The translations under genes and the position numbers were made by a program. This document shows, piece by piece, positions 32,542 through 32,575 of a DNA stretch of 32,575 bases. Below the pieces are notes generated by a model. It made no database searches, was not told the DNA's origin, and saw only the letters and a program-made list of their open reading frames with translations. Position 1 is the stretch's first letter. Every line of letters begins with the position of its first letter. The DNA comes from an archaeon (GTDB taxonomy: Archaea > Nanobdellota > Nanobdellia > Woesearchaeales > GW2011-AR9), in assembly GCA_002688265.1 (NCBI GenBank), contig NZCK01000020.1, positions 1 to 32,575 on the forward strand, written 5' to 3'.

Positions 32542-32575
32542 TACTTTTTGATTTCAAAGACAACAATTAGAACAA

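Overview
The window is AT-rich archaeal DNA with dense genes. Several signs point to a small-genome DPANN archaeon of the Woesearchaeota/Pacearchaeota type: an RNA polymerase operon with rpoB split into rpoB2 and rpoB1 and rpoA into A' and A'', Kae1, RadB, archaeal ThrRS with its N-terminal editing domain, a Dph2-family protein, TATA boxes placed about 26-28 nt before many start codons (leaderless mRNAs), and introns in all four tRNA genes. The phylum is inferred from gene content only.

Layout. 1-3050 is minus strand: the N-terminal part of thrS (cut by the window edge), a lysine-rich histone-H1-like protein preceded by a 21-codon small ORF, a membrane-anchored surface protein, and a short Dph2. 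3166-9304 is plus strand: an Mre11-type nuclease, phosphoglycerate kinase, a conserved unknown, a YchF-type GTPase and a coiled-coil protein. 9342-11380 is minus: a membrane protein whose single 399-codon frame is broken by two TGA codons, then radB. 11457-13200 looks accessory: a long hairpin RNA candidate, intron-containing tRNA-Thr, a nucleotidyltransferase (MNT)/HEPN pair, and tRNA-Tyr with a duplicated 3' end. A PhoU/AbrB regulator (minus) follows; its 5' leader can fold into a ~140-nt hairpin covering the start codon. Next come an unknown gene overlapping an inositol-monophosphatase-family gene.

15751-25628 is the information-processing block: tRNA-Asp, tRNA-Lys, rpoH, rpoB2, rpoB1, rpoA1, rpoA2, rpl30e, nusA, rps12, rps7. 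It makes most of RNA polymerase plus ribosomal proteins and a transcription factor in the order conserved across archaea. 25682-32467 holds an unknown minus-strand gene, kae1, a possible GNAT protein, a bacterial-type gyrB, a PUA-domain protein, and a two-gene minus-strand operon for cell-surface proteins.

The points most worth following up are: two in-frame TGA codons in an otherwise open 399-codon frame; loss of zinc ligands in two neighbouring clamp sites of RNA polymerase (RpoA1 and RpoB1); the structured phoU leader; the rod-like RNA candidate at 11458-11576 with its own TATA box; a GC-rich two-hairpin leader before rps12 that partly resembles 16S rRNA; and a Dph2 lacking its first domain.
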